Of a stretch of 64,000 nt of DNA, positions 43,553 through 52,444 are shown in pieces; position 1 is the stretch's first letter, and each line of letters opens with the position of its first letter. The DNA is from CAWKDC01 sp044445605. GTDB taxonomy: Bacteria > Pseudomonadota > Gammaproteobacteria > JABCZS01. The notes under the pieces were generated by a model. It searched no databases, was not told the origin of the DNA, and saw only the letters and a program-made list of their open reading frames with translations. The translations under genes and the position numbers were made by a program. The stretch is taken from assembly GCA_044445605.1 (NCBI GenBank), contig JBIOEA010000009.1, positions 1 through 64,000 of the forward strand, given 5' to 3'.

Positions 43553-44464
43553 TTAATACATCTTCGGATACGCATCCCCGCGCCGCTTGAACCGTTTATA
43601 ACTCCACATATACTGTTCAGGGAAACGGCGAATCACCGCCTCAAGCGCTTCATTCATCGCCGTCGCCGATGCCACTTCATCATCACCGTAAAATGCCTCC
43701 GACACATCAATGCCATCGGGCTTAAACCCTTCACCTAATCCTAGCCGCGCAGAGTAACCGACCATCACACGAGCGCCCGTGCGTTGCGATAACTTCATCG
43801 CCAACGTCATCGTCATCGCAGGTACACCAAAAAATGGCGCAATCACGCCGCCTTCCGTGCCCGGCACTTGGTCCGGTAACATCACAATAATGCCATTATT
43901 TTTTAACGCTTTTAACAAGTCGCGAATGCCGCCCGCCGTCGCAGGCACCAAATGTGCGCCCGCACGTTCACGCGCATTGCGCACCACCGTTTCAAGCGAT
44001 GGCATCCGTAATGGCCGATACATCATCGTCGCTTCGCCCAACTGCGGCAAGAACCCCAACATGCTTTCCCACGATCCCATGTGAGGACTCAACAAAATCA
44101 CTCCCTTGCCATGCGCTCGCGCTGCCTCAAATCGTGCCAATGCTTCCTCGTCCGGCGCAACCACACTGGCATTGATTTTATCCACCGGCCAAAACCAGTG
44201 CATCGCGTATTCCACCATCGTGATCGTCGTGTTACGTAAACTTTCCCGCACTAACCGTTCACGCCATTCATGCGATTCATTCGGGAAACAGACTTCAATG
44301 TTTTTACGGGAGACCTTTTTTAACCCCGTCGGCAATACCATTAATATACTGCCCAAGACCCACCCAATTCCTTGAATCGTCTTTAATGGCAACCGGCTGA
44401 TAAACGTCAACGTGCCTATCATGGCCGATGCCGCACATGCTTTTAAATGTTTTGAAATACCCAT
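43553..44464 (-). CDS. Lipid A biosynthesis lauroyl/myristoyl-type acyltransferase (LpxL/HtrB family)
   Basis: A protein of 303 residues. An N-terminal membrane-associated helix is followed by the catalytic HX4E motif in SPHMGSWE and the downstream MLPDQVPGTEGGVIAPFFG block of LpxL/LpxM enzymes. It adds a secondary acyl chain to lipid A at the inner membrane. Which chain it prefers cannot be told. It ends near trkH and converges on it; a small CGAAGA/TCTTCG hairpin lies in the 100-base gap. Confidence 0.93.
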   Translation of the reverse strand: MGISKHLKACAASAMIGTLTFISRLPLKTIQGIGWVLGSILMVLPTGLKKVSRKNIEVCFPNESHEWRERLVRESLRNTTITMVEYAMHWFWPVDKINASVVAPDEEALARFEAARAHGKGVILLSPHMGSWESMLGFLPQLGEATMMYRPLRMPSLETVVRNARERAGAHLVPATAGGIRDLLKALKNNGIIVMLPDQVPGTEGGVIAPFFGVPAMTMTLAMKLSQRTGARVMVGYSARLGLGEGFKPDGIDVSEAFYGDDEVASATAMNEALEAVIRRFPEQYMWSYKRFKRRGDAYPKMY

Positions 44465-44536
44465 GGTTACCCCCCGCGTAGGTTACCAAAAAGTAACTAT
44501 AATAGGTTAGGACTTTTAATTCGGAGATCGAGGCAC

Positions 44537-45088
44537 ATGGAAAAATCAGTTATCTTAATGTCCCAAGAGGAGCTGCAGGCCCATTGGAAAAGCATCATGT
44601 TTGAGGGCGTCACCTTCACGATATTAGGTATCTTGGCACTCATTGTCCCAGGATTGTTTTCATTGACGTTCGAACTTGTTGTCGGCTGGTTATTTTTGAT
44701 CGGCGGAGCACTTCAACTGTACCGCGCAATCCAGTCTAATGGTGCACCTGGTTTCTGGATGTTCATCATCTCCGCGCTGCTCTCGATGGTATTCGGTATT
44801 CTCATGGTATTCAATCCGCTCGCAGGCTTGGTTGCATTAACGATGATCATCGCGATTTTCTTCCTCTTAGAAGGTATCGTGAAAATCATCTATGCATTCC
44901 AAATTCAAGCCTTCGCAAGCTGGGGCTGGATATTGTTGAGCGGCTTTTGCTCCATCCTCATTGCGATGATGGTGTTCTCCGGCTGGCCACTGAGTACATC
45001 TTGGTTTATCGGTACGTTGATCGGCGTTTACCTGATCATGAACGGCGTATCCCTCATGATGATTTCATGGCGTGCGCATCAAGCCTAA
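44537..45088 (+). CDS. HdeD/DUF308 family membrane protein
   Basis: A protein of 183 residues with six hydrophobic helices. The motifs FEGVTFTILGILALIVPG and LFLIGGALQLYRAI are typical of the HdeD/DUF308 family. E. coli HdeD takes part in acid resistance at high cell density, but most relatives are uncharacterised. It is divergent from the acyltransferase gene and ends at a hairpin. Confidence 0.85.
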   Translation: MEKSVILMSQEELQAHWKSIMFEGVTFTILGILALIVPGLFSLTFELVVGWLFLIGGALQLYRAIQSNGAPGFWMFIISALLSMVFGILMVFNPLAGLVALTMIIAIFFLLEGIVKIIYAFQIQAFASWGWILLSGFCSILIAMMVFSGWPLSTSWFIGTLIGVYLIMNGVSLMMISWRAHQA

Positions 45089-45101
45089 ATGCTACCTGCC
45101 A

Positions 45102-45136
45102 CCCCTTTGGAAAACAACCCTGTTTTTCCAGAGGGG
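45102..45136. terminator. Bidirectional hairpin terminator
   Basis: CCCCTTTGGAAAA (45102-45114) pairs with TTTTCCAGAGGGG (45124-45136) with one wobble pair, around a nine-base loop. It lies between the convergent hdeD-like and DUF502 genes. A/T-rich flanks close to the loop rather than after the stem make a standard intrinsic terminator less certain. Confidence 0.55.
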
Positions 45137-45144
45137 GCCGGCCT

Positions 45145-45801
45145 CTACTTAATCACTTCAACCTTATCGTACGTAATATCATGCGGAGCGACAGCGCCAC
45201 CGGACACGATAAACGTCATGGCTTCATCAAACGTCCAATCGGTTGGCGTGATTTGTTCGATGGGCACGATTTCTAAATAACCTGATGTCGGGTTTGGCGT
45301 GGTCGGCACATACACTGCCGCCAATTCGCGTCCCGAATTTTTATCAATGAACGTACGCGTGACCAAGCCAACGGTTTTCATCGTAGGATTTGGGAATTCA
45401 ATCAGCACCACACGTTGCGTCGTGCCAGGGCTTTTTTGGAACACTTCAATTAATTTTTTGATCGAACCATAAATGGTTTTGACCAGTGGAATGCGCTCCA
45501 TCACGTAATCAATGAGGGCCAACAATTGCCGACCAAAGTACCGGCTCGATAACACACCCAGTGTATACAAAATCAGACCCATGAGCCCTAATGCAACAAA
45601 CATGTCGACGACCGGAGCATCCATCCAATGCGCGACGCGTGGTGCAAATAAGGAAATCTGGCTAATGATCACATGAAGCAAGGGGCGTGCAATTTCTAAA
45701 ATCAATTGCAGCAAAAATTGAATGATCATCAGCGTCAACCATAAGGGGATGATCGTCACCAATCCAATAAAAATATTCTTCTTCACATTTGCTTGCACCA
45801 T
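45145..45801 (-). CDS. DUF502 family membrane protein
   Basis: A protein of 218 residues from the ATG at 45801, with TAGGAGA upstream. Two membrane helices are clear (FIGLVTIIPLWLTLMIIQFLL, here read in part, and FVALGLMGLILYTLGVLS). The stretch ERIPLVKTIYGSIKKLIEVF and the end VPTTPNPTSGYLEIVP are the family signature, the latter shared by many DUF502 proteins. The role is unknown. It is often found in gammaproteobacteria near translation genes. Confidence 0.88.
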   Translation of the reverse strand: MVQANVKKNIFIGLVTIIPLWLTLMIIQFLLQLILEIARPLLHVIISQISLFAPRVAHWMDAPVVDMFVALGLMGLILYTLGVLSSRYFGRQLLALIDYVMERIPLVKTIYGSIKKLIEVFQKSPGTTQRVVLIEFPNPTMKTVGLVTRTFIDKNSGRELAAVYVPTTPNPTSGYLEIVPIEQITPTDWTFDEAMTFIVSGGAVAPHDITYDKVEVIK

Positions 45802-45893
45802 GACATTTCTCCTACATAGATTCACCCAGTATACACGAGATATGCTATATTCCTAAGGTCTTAACAGCTCTTAGTTCAGGGAGAGATTTGATC

Positions 45894-46400
45894 ATGGCAA
45901 CCGTATTTTTCAAAGGCGAACCTATTCCAACTATCGGCCGCGTCCCTGAAGTAGGCAAAATGGCACCGGCATTCACCCTGACCGATAAGTCCTTGAAAGA
46001 TAAAACATTGAATGATTTTCTGGGCAAAACCCTCGTCCTCAATATCTTCCCAAGCATTGATACGGGCACCTGTGCTGCCAGCGTCCATGCCTTTAACCGC
46101 GCAGCATCCTCCCTCGAACAGACGCTAGTGCTTTGTATTTCCATGGATTTACCCTTTGCTCAAGCCCGTTTCTGCGGGGCAGAGGATTTAAACGATGTCA
46201 TTACGCTGTCAGCTTTCCGCCATCCTGAGTTTGGCCAAGCCTATGGCGTAACCATCACCGCGGGGCCGATGAAAGGATTACTTTCCCGCGCCGTCGTGGT
46301 CATCAACCCAGAAGGTCGTATCATTTATACCGAGCATGTGGCCGAAATAACGCAAGAACCTGACTACGCCACCGCACTTGGAAGCATCCAAGCAGGCTAG
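45894..46400 (+). CDS. tpx: Thiol peroxidase Tpx (atypical 2-Cys peroxiredoxin)
   Basis: A protein of 168 residues from the ATG at 45894, preceded by GGGAGAG. It has the Tpx features: GKMAPAFTLTD, the peroxidatic cysteine in PSIDTGTCAASV, the resolving cysteine in ARFCGAEDL, and RAVVVINPEGRI. It reduces hydroperoxides using thioredoxin. It is single-gene, divergent from the DUF502 gene. Confidence 0.95.
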   Translation: MATVFFKGEPIPTIGRVPEVGKMAPAFTLTDKSLKDKTLNDFLGKTLVLNIFPSIDTGTCAASVHAFNRAASSLEQTLVLCISMDLPFAQARFCGAEDLNDVITLSAFRHPEFGQAYGVTITAGPMKGLLSRAVVVINPEGRIIYTEHVAEITQEPDYATALGSIQAG

Positions 46401-46506
46401 GTCCCTGATATTTAATGACTTATCCAACTTACGTTGTGTTGCTTTCTTTGAAATAAGTAGTTATAATGTGAACGAACTAAATGATCACATTCGAGAGAAG
46501 CCGAAG

Positions 46507-48141
46507 ATGTTACCAGCTGAAAATCTAAAACAATATATCGAATCGAAAAGAGGCATCGCGCCTAATAAAACCATTGCCAATCATGTCCTTGAAGATGGGG
46601 TCATTACCGACAATGATTTTAAATACCTGGATCGAGTGTATCAAAAATATAAAACAGCGCAACCCCTGAAAGGGAAACGAATCCTATTTAATCAACACAT
46701 GGATTGGGCTACATTTCTCTTAATGCTGCTTTATCAATCATTAGGCGCCACGATTGAAGCCAGCAACTTAAACCTTACAGCAAAATCATTTGCAAAATCT
46801 GCCCTCGACCAGGCTGGCATTCTTTATTACGCCCACCAGATTCCCAATCATGCGACAAATTATTATCATCATGTGGTGGATTGCGGAGCAGGCATGATTA
46901 ACGCATTTACCCCACTCAATGGCATGGCTGAACTGACTCAAACATACCCCATCAAATATGAAGGCAAAAAAACTCCTGTTTTTTCTGTTAACCGCTGGTT
47001 CGTAAAAAAATTCGAAGATTATTATGGCGTTGGTCCGGCGTGTATGGCTGCCCTACCTTCGGCCGTTGGTAATCTATTAACACGCCAAGCCGGGCTAAAC
47101 AACGCTATAGCCATCGATCAAAATATAGAAGCCATCTATGAACGTAGATTGAGCCTTAACTATTACGTTATCGTCGGCGGCGCAGGGCAGGTGGCAGCAG
47201 GTATCGCTCATGCGCTGATTGAAAAAGGCGTTAAAGAAGACCATATTCTTTTAGTCGATAGAGAAGAAAAAAATGCACTTACGCACGTCATGGATAAAAC
47301 CAAAAACATCGCCTTTCTAAAAAATCAACAAGGCGAATTGGTTGGGCTCAGTGATAAAACCGAATTCAAACAAGCCATCTTAGCACACATGCAAAAAACC
47401 AAGCCAAACGCAAATTATACGTTGGACAACTTCTCACAGCAGCTTGCCATCATTACGGCCACTGGGGTAGAAAATCTCATGTCTAACTACAATTACTCTC
47501 CCCTTGATTTCCACCCCACCGCGACCTGGTTCATCAATATGGGGCAACCCGATGAATATGGCGACAATTTTGAACAGACAGGTATGGTAGGCAACACGAA
47601 ATTTGCGCTTAACTTTAATCCACAATGGTTGAAACGCGATAACGGGAAACATCCCGCCACACCCACGTACTGCTTAATGCCATCTTTCGCGGCGCTGGCT
47701 GAATCAAGCATCTATGCCATCGTAAACCATAAAAAACGTTTTAATCCGGGGCTGCAGGCTATTCCCTCAACATATGACCACGAACTGCTCGAATATGCGG
47801 TACAAATCTACGGCGATGAATTCCAGCCCATGATGAGACTGATGGAAGAACGCATGCGTCGTGAATGCCTTGCTTCGCCTACCGATTCTGCGTCTTCCAC
47901 TGATACGCGTTCATCGATGATGACATCACCATCTCCACCCACGTCACCACCGAGAAACGGCAGTTCACCGGACAGAGTCGGAAACAAACGCAGTTCTGAA
48001 ACCCTCGTGAGCAGCGAAGCTAATCCAAATAAGGACAAAACTGTTAGCACGACAGTAATATTTTCCTCGGGACAACAAAATGGAAATTTCCACAATCTGC
48101 GGAGCAGCAAGATAAAACTCGGCGGCCCCACGCAACAATAG
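46507..48141 (+). CDS. Divergent S-adenosylhomocysteine-hydrolase-like protein with Ser/Thr/Pro-rich tail
   Basis: A protein of 544 residues from the ATG at 46507 (GAGAAG six bases upstream). The region from about 55 resembles AdoHcy hydrolase: KGKRILFNQHMDWATF aligns with the substrate-binding LHMT block (H64), followed by VVDCGAG (D125), E142 and VKKFEDYYG (K167 or K168). The NAD-binding motif is GGAGQVAAG at 224-232, with an acidic residue at the next strand end (D251). Departures are clear: Glu where the second catalytic Asp is expected, Gly in place of the conserved active-site Cys, and no C-terminal Lys/Tyr NAD-binding tail. Instead about 88 residues rich in Ser, Thr and Pro follow, with several SP/TP pairs. 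NAD binding is likely; AdoHcy hydrolysis is uncertain. The alignment is made by eye from memory of the family. Confidence 0.55.
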   Translation: MLPAENLKQYIESKRGIAPNKTIANHVLEDGVITDNDFKYLDRVYQKYKTAQPLKGKRILFNQHMDWATFLLMLLYQSLGATIEASNLNLTAKSFAKSALDQAGILYYAHQIPNHATNYYHHVVDCGAGMINAFTPLNGMAELTQTYPIKYEGKKTPVFSVNRWFVKKFEDYYGVGPACMAALPSAVGNLLTRQAGLNNAIAIDQNIEAIYERRLSLNYYVIVGGAGQVAAGIAHALIEKGVKEDHILLVDREEKNALTHVMDKTKNIAFLKNQQGELVGLSDKTEFKQAILAHMQKTKPNANYTLDNFSQQLAIITATGVENLMSNYNYSPLDFHPTATWFINMGQPDEYGDNFEQTGMVGNTKFALNFNPQWLKRDNGKHPATPTYCLMPSFAALAESSIYAIVNHKKRFNPGLQAIPSTYDHELLEYAVQIYGDEFQPMMRLMEERMRRECLASPTDSASSTDTRSSMMTSPSPPTSPPRNGSSPDRVGNKRSSETLVSSEANPNKDKTVSTTVIFSSGQQNGNFHNLRSSKIKLGGPTQQ

Positions 48142-48153
48142 GACACCACAGAA

Positions 48154-50520
48154 ATGGATATTTCGATCTTATCACTCTCACATCTGCTCCCGATAGCACT
48201 CTCGCTCAAGGATGAGAAGGGCGTTTATCAACATGCGAACGCAGCATTTATCTCACATTTAAAATCACTTGGGTTTGATGAACCTATTATAGGCAAAACT
48301 GACAAAGATATTTTTGATGCCGCATCCGCAACTGTTATCGCCAAGCATGACGCCCTCGTGTTGAAAACCGGAAAAAAAGAAGTCTCCGATGAAAATATTA
48401 CCGTTAAACATGGCAAATCCACTACACAATTAGCGATTCGCACCCTGTATGAATCCAAGGGTGAAAAAGGCGTATTAACGGTATTGTTTGATATCAGCGC
48501 AATCAAAGCTAAAGAAATTGCACTGATCACCGCGAAACAAGAAGCACAAGCCTCTGAGCGTGCCAGCCGTATTTCACTCAATCATATTTTGCGTTATTTG
48601 CCAGGTTATGTATATTGGAAAAATACGGACTCAGTATATCTTGGCTGTAATGAAAATTTTGCAATTGCTGCGGGCTTGTCGCACATGGAAGATATTGTCG
48701 GCAAAACAGACTATGACTTGGCTTGGGGGAAGACGGAAGCGGAATTATTCCGTCAAGGCGATAGAGAAGCGTTTTCTGGCCGCACCAAGTATAACTTTGA
48801 AGAACCACAACGCATGGCTGATGGCAAGCAAGCAACCGTATTGGCCACGAAAGTCCCGCTAAAAGATGAACAAGAAAAAATCATCGGTGTTCTAGGTATT
48901 TATACCGATATCACTGATCGTAAAAAAGCAGAATTGGCACTGATGGATGCGAAAGAAAAGGCCGAAGAAGCGATGAGCGAAAAAACAGAATTCATTCGGA
49001 ACATGAGCCATGATTTACGCACGCCAATCACAGGGATTATTGGCATGTCTGATATTTTGGCGCGCGAAACCAAAGAGAATTTCACGTATGATGCTGCACG
49101 TGACGTCGAAGCCGCAGCCCGTGCCTTGCTTAACTTTTTCAATCAAGTCATTGAAACAGCAGAACTGGAACTGGGCGAACTACCCGATCAGCAGAATGCC
49201 TTCTCGCTCAAAAACATTCAAAAAAATATCATTCAAATTTTTATGCCCGCTGCGCAACAAAAGAAAATCAAAATCGAATCCTATTTTGACCAAAGCATTC
49301 CGAAGGTGATGATTGGCAATGATGCTTTTTTGTATCGCATTTTATTAAATCTGGTGGCCAATGCGGTTAAATTCACTGAACAAGGCAGCATCTCGATCGA
49401 AATGACGTTAGAACGCCACACGCTCCAAAATGCTGTGGTTCAAATCTCCATTAAAGACACGGGCAAGGGCATTCCTAAAGACAAACAAGCGAAGATCTTT
49501 GAAAAATTTAATCGCTTGACGCCCTCATACGAAAACGTCCATAAAGGTTCCGGTCTCGGACTTTACATTGTCAGCCAATATTTGCAGCGCATGGGTGGGG
49601 AAATCTATCTTGAAAGCCGGCCTGGTGCAGGTTCTCGTTTCACCTGCTTTATACCGTTTAAACTACCGTTGAGTGAACAATTCTCCAAAGTAAAACCTGT
49701 TTCATATCTTAAAACGGAAGAAAGCGCGATCAATTATGCTGTGTCAAGTTTATTTCCAGAACCGACCACCGCTGATGATGCGTTACATATTCCCCCGGCA
49801 CCACTGTCTTCCTGCCACGCGTTGCTGGTTGAAGATAATCCATTAGCATTAAAAATTGGCCGCTTTAATCTCGCGCAATGGGGTTATTCGGTCACTTCAG
49901 CGACCAATGCGCAAGATGCCGAAATGCATTTAAACAAAACGCGATTTGATATCATTTATTTGGATTTAGGTTTGCCGGATAAAAATGGTTTAGACCTTGC
50001 TTCTGAGTTAAAAGCCAATGTCAAAGCGTTGAATCATGCGACACCGGTGATTGCATTAACGGCCCATGCGGATGAGCAATCGAAACAAGCCTGCTTGAAA
50101 GCAGGCGTGAGTGAAATGTTGTCCAAACCTTTGACAGAAACAGATGGGCGTCGTCTGTGTGCGAAGGCAGCTCAGCAAGCAAATGAATTACCTGTTATCG
50201 ATTGGGGCTTATGGTACAACCGTTGCCAACATCATGAATCATTGATTGAAGAAGCATTACGTACTGTCTTGCGTGATTTACCACTCTTTGAGCAACAAAT
50301 GAGTGATGCACTGGCTCAAGAAAATATCCAATCCATGCGTGATACGCTACATACCTGTTTGGGTATGTTACGTTTTTGTGCGTTACCACGATTGGAAAAA
50401 GCGGTCGAAGTATTACACGATATCGCACGTAAAAAACCGGAGAACATCCCTGCTGCGTTTAAAGATTTTCAGGTACAATCGAAAGCTGCATTGGATGCAA
50501 TACAATCTCTCAGTGCGTAA
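48154..50520 (+). CDS. Soluble hybrid sensor histidine kinase (PAS-PAS-HisKA-HATPase-REC-Hpt)
   Basis: A protein of 788 residues without membrane helices. Two PAS-like domains (about 8-115 and 140-255; the second ends GVLGIYTDITDRKKAE) lead through a coiled coil to the H-box with phospho-acceptor H286 (NMSHDLRTP). The ATPase domain has an N-box (LLNLVANAVKF), G1 (DTGKGIP) and G2 (GSGLGLYIV). A receiver follows, with D604 in YLDLGLPDKNG and K658 in SKPL. A degenerate Hpt domain has H733 in TLHTCLGMLRF. This allows an internal His-Asp-His relay with an unidentified final response regulator. It starts 12 bases after the AdoHcy-hydrolase-like gene and is probably in its operon. The signal sensed is unknown. 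Confidence 0.88.
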   Translation: MDISILSLSHLLPIALSLKDEKGVYQHANAAFISHLKSLGFDEPIIGKTDKDIFDAASATVIAKHDALVLKTGKKEVSDENITVKHGKSTTQLAIRTLYESKGEKGVLTVLFDISAIKAKEIALITAKQEAQASERASRISLNHILRYLPGYVYWKNTDSVYLGCNENFAIAAGLSHMEDIVGKTDYDLAWGKTEAELFRQGDREAFSGRTKYNFEEPQRMADGKQATVLATKVPLKDEQEKIIGVLGIYTDITDRKKAELALMDAKEKAEEAMSEKTEFIRNMSHDLRTPITGIIGMSDILARETKENFTYDAARDVEAAARALLNFFNQVIETAELELGELPDQQNAFSLKNIQKNIIQIFMPAAQQKKIKIESYFDQSIPKVMIGNDAFLYRILLNLVANAVKFTEQGSISIEMTLERHTLQNAVVQISIKDTGKGIPKDKQAKIFEKFNRLTPSYENVHKGSGLGLYIVSQYLQRMGGEIYLESRPGAGSRFTCFIPFKLPLSEQFSKVKPVSYLKTEESAINYAVSSLFPEPTTADDALHIPPAPLSSCHALLVEDNPLALKIGRFNLAQWGYSVTSATNAQDAEMHLNKTRFDIIYLDLGLPDKNGLDLASELKANVKALNHATPVIALTAHADEQSKQACLKAGVSEMLSKPLTETDGRRLCAKAAQQANELPVIDWGLWYNRCQHHESLIEEALRTVLRDLPLFEQQMSDALAQENIQSMRDTLHTCLGMLRFCALPRLEKAVEVLHDIARKKPENIPAAFKDFQVQSKAALDAIQSLSA

Positions 50521-50547
50521 CTTGTTGCCCCCTTTGAAAAGGTAAAT

Positions 50548-51108
50548 ATGAATCTCATTATCCTCGATCGCGATGGCGTGATCAATCATGACTCACCGCA
50601 CTTCATCAAATCTCCTGACGAATGGATCCCTATTCCTGGCAGCATGGAAGCCATTGCCGCGCTCAAAAAAGCAGGTTTTGCTGTGGCTGTGTGCACGAAT
50701 CAATCGGGTGTAGGAAGAGGGTATTACGATGAAGCGATGCTCGCATTGATTCACGCCAAAATGATTGCCGAGTTAGATAGTTATGGTTATGCATTTGATG
50801 CCATTGTATATTGCCCGCATTTACCTGAAGCAGGCTGTGATTGCCGCAAACCTAAACCTGGCATGGTACATGCTTTGCTAAAACAGTTTGATGTGGTTGC
50901 CAGCGACACCTGGGTTGTCGGCGACAGTTTCCGTGATTTAGAAGCAGGCATTGCAGCAGGCTGCAAAACATTATTGGTTAAAACGGGTAATGGTGAAAAA
51001 ACATTATTGAAGCATGGCGATGCATTAGGCCATACGGTTGTGTGTGCGGATTTGGCTTCTGCCGTGGCATTGATTGCCCTTAAATGCAAATCATTTACCG
51101 CGCTATAA
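50548..51108 (+). CDS. gmhB: D-glycero-D-manno-heptose 1,7-bisphosphate 7-phosphatase
   Basis: A protein of 186 residues of the HAD superfamily. It has the nucleophile motif LDRDGVIN, TNQSGVGRGYY (motif II), zinc-ligand cysteines and histidine in YCPHLPEAGCDCRKP, and the terminal acid pair in VGDSFRDLEA. It supplies heptose for the LPS inner core. It follows the kinase gene by 27 bases, and its 3' end overlaps the convergent nucleotidyltransferase gene by 14 bases. Confidence 0.93.
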   Translation: MNLIILDRDGVINHDSPHFIKSPDEWIPIPGSMEAIAALKKAGFAVAVCTNQSGVGRGYYDEAMLALIHAKMIAELDSYGYAFDAIVYCPHLPEAGCDCRKPKPGMVHALLKQFDVVASDTWVVGDSFRDLEAGIAAGCKTLLVKTGNGEKTLLKHGDALGHTVVCADLASAVALIALKCKSFTAL

Positions 51109-51805
51109 TTGTTTTAATCTTTTCTTCAACTAATGCGGCATGAGTTTCAGCCAAACTACCATATTGCGAAAAGTGCCCAGGAAGTGCACCGCGAAATGAT
51201 CGGCTTTCCTGCATTTCAGCAAACGTTTTAATTAAATATTTTTTTAATGCTTCATCAGCCCTGGCAATCTCATCTATGATTTCCATGCGTCCATCAAGTA
51301 TCGACACAATGTCCTCAAAATCATGGCTAGCGTAAAAATCCATCTTTCCACGTGTTCTGAATGCTTCAAGCTTTGTGGCAATAAAATAAGGCGCGGTCAC
51401 TAATTTTATATTGATGTCATCAGTAATAGGATATAACCAAGCATATTCAATCGCCTTCTTATACCATCGATTGCCAAATCCGAGAATCTCCTCATCTGTT
51501 GGCATGACATCTAAAATTGCATCTTCATAAAACCATCGACAAATAACTTCTTCCGTTAGCGATCTTCTAAACCCTTGTTGAGTTAATTTTTTTTCTAACT
51601 GATAATACTGGCCCAAAGAAATGACATCGACGATACAATCAACATCAAACGTATATCGAACATCAGAAACTATCGACTCTGTCATAAAGAGGGCTGTCGT
51701 GCACCCTCCTAAAAATACCACCTCATCACATAAAGCTCCTAATTTTGTGGCGACAAATTGAAGCATTTTAATATTATTAGAGCTTGCCATCTTATGATTT
51801 TTCAT
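51095..51805 (-). CDS. Nucleotidyltransferase-fold protein (AbiEii-like)
   Basis: A protein of 236 residues. VVFLGGCTTALFM, then RYTFDVDCIVDV, gives the GG ... TxDxD signature of nucleotidyltransferases, and the third acid may be in AILDVMP. LVTAPYFIATKLEAFRTRG with D-x-x-D in SHDFEDIVSIL resembles AbiEii-type proteins (DUF1814-like), whose members act as toxins that modify tRNA. It overlaps the HTH gene by 14 bases, and the pair may be a toxin-antitoxin-like or regulatory module. Whether it is toxic is not known. Confidence 0.65.
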   Translation of the reverse strand: MKNHKMASSNNIKMLQFVATKLGALCDEVVFLGGCTTALFMTESIVSDVRYTFDVDCIVDVISLGQYYQLEKKLTQQGFRRSLTEEVICRWFYEDAILDVMPTDEEILGFGNRWYKKAIEYAWLYPITDDINIKLVTAPYFIATKLEAFRTRGKMDFYASHDFEDIVSILDGRMEIIDEIARADEALKKYLIKTFAEMQESRSFRGALPGHFSQYGSLAETHAALVEEKIKTIIAR

Positions 51806-52340
51806 TCTTTAATCTCTCTTTCAGCAAAGTAACTGCAATATTGCGTTCACGCGCTTTGCCGGATCGAATTGTATCAATAATGACAAGTAATTCGTAAAAA
51901 AGTTTATCTGGAGTTTCTTTTAACGCTTGCGGAATTGCAGGATGAATAGGAGCTAATGCGACGCCCCTTTTTGCACCCATTGCATCTGGCCATACCGGCA
52001 GAGGATCATCTCCCAATACAATCTTGTCTTGAAATATGGGAGCGCCTACAGCAGTAGGGGTGCCCCGAGTATATTCCCCTAATTTACCTGGGAAAAAAAA
52101 CTTAAGTCCACTCACAAGGAATTCTTCCGCAGCATCTATATTAGGATAAAGCTGGCCATGCACATCTTTCCGTAATAAACCGGAAATCCCCAAACGACGA
52201 ATTCCTGCATTTACCTCAGATAAACTGATACACAAGGCTTTGGCAAGGTCACGCTGTGACCATACCTGGCCCGGATGAGCCAATAGCTTTAGTAAAATTA
52301 CACAATCTTGTGGCTTAAGCATATTAATGTTCTCGAACAT
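51792..52340 (-). CDS. Winged-helix DNA-binding protein paired with a nucleotidyltransferase
   Basis: A protein of 182 residues. The N-terminal HTH reads SQRDLAKALCISLSEVNAGI followed by RRLGISGLLRKD, a winged-helix arrangement. The C-terminal two thirds (PGKLGEYTRGTPTAVGAPIF and so on) belong to no family known to me. The first ATG, at 52340, lies inside a palindrome and lacks a good ribosome site. An internal ATG at 52322 has a weak GAG upstream and could be the true start. The overlap with the next gene and the operator-like repeats suggest an autoregulated two-gene module. Confidence 0.65.
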   Translation of the reverse strand: MFENINMLKPQDCVILLKLLAHPGQVWSQRDLAKALCISLSEVNAGIRRLGISGLLRKDVHGQLYPNIDAAEEFLVSGLKFFFPGKLGEYTRGTPTAVGAPIFQDKIVLGDDPLPVWPDAMGAKRGVALAPIHPAIPQALKETPDKLFYELLVIIDTIRSGKARERNIAVTLLKERLKNEKS

Positions 52341-52393
52341 GTGTTTGATATCATAAGGATATCACACATGTTCGCTGTTCGCAAACAGCGAAC
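52327..52393. promoter_or_regulatory. Nested GAAC/GTTC palindromes at the HTH gene start
   Basis: Three palindromes share GTTC/GAAC half-sites. ATGTTC-TC-GAACAT lies at 52327-52340. A longer interrupted one has arms at 52335-52352 and 52358-52373 (GAACATGTGT ... ACACATGTTC, with inner GATATC in both arms). GTTCGCTGTT-CGCA-AACAGCGAAC (52370-52393) has perfect ten-base arms. They cover the first start codon of the HTH gene and its upstream region, as expected for an autorepressor site. The last could also form an RNA hairpin. Confidence 0.6.
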
Positions 52394-52444
52394 GGTCCTG
52401 CAATTAGCATGCCATGAATATCTATATTTATCAAAAGGATATGA

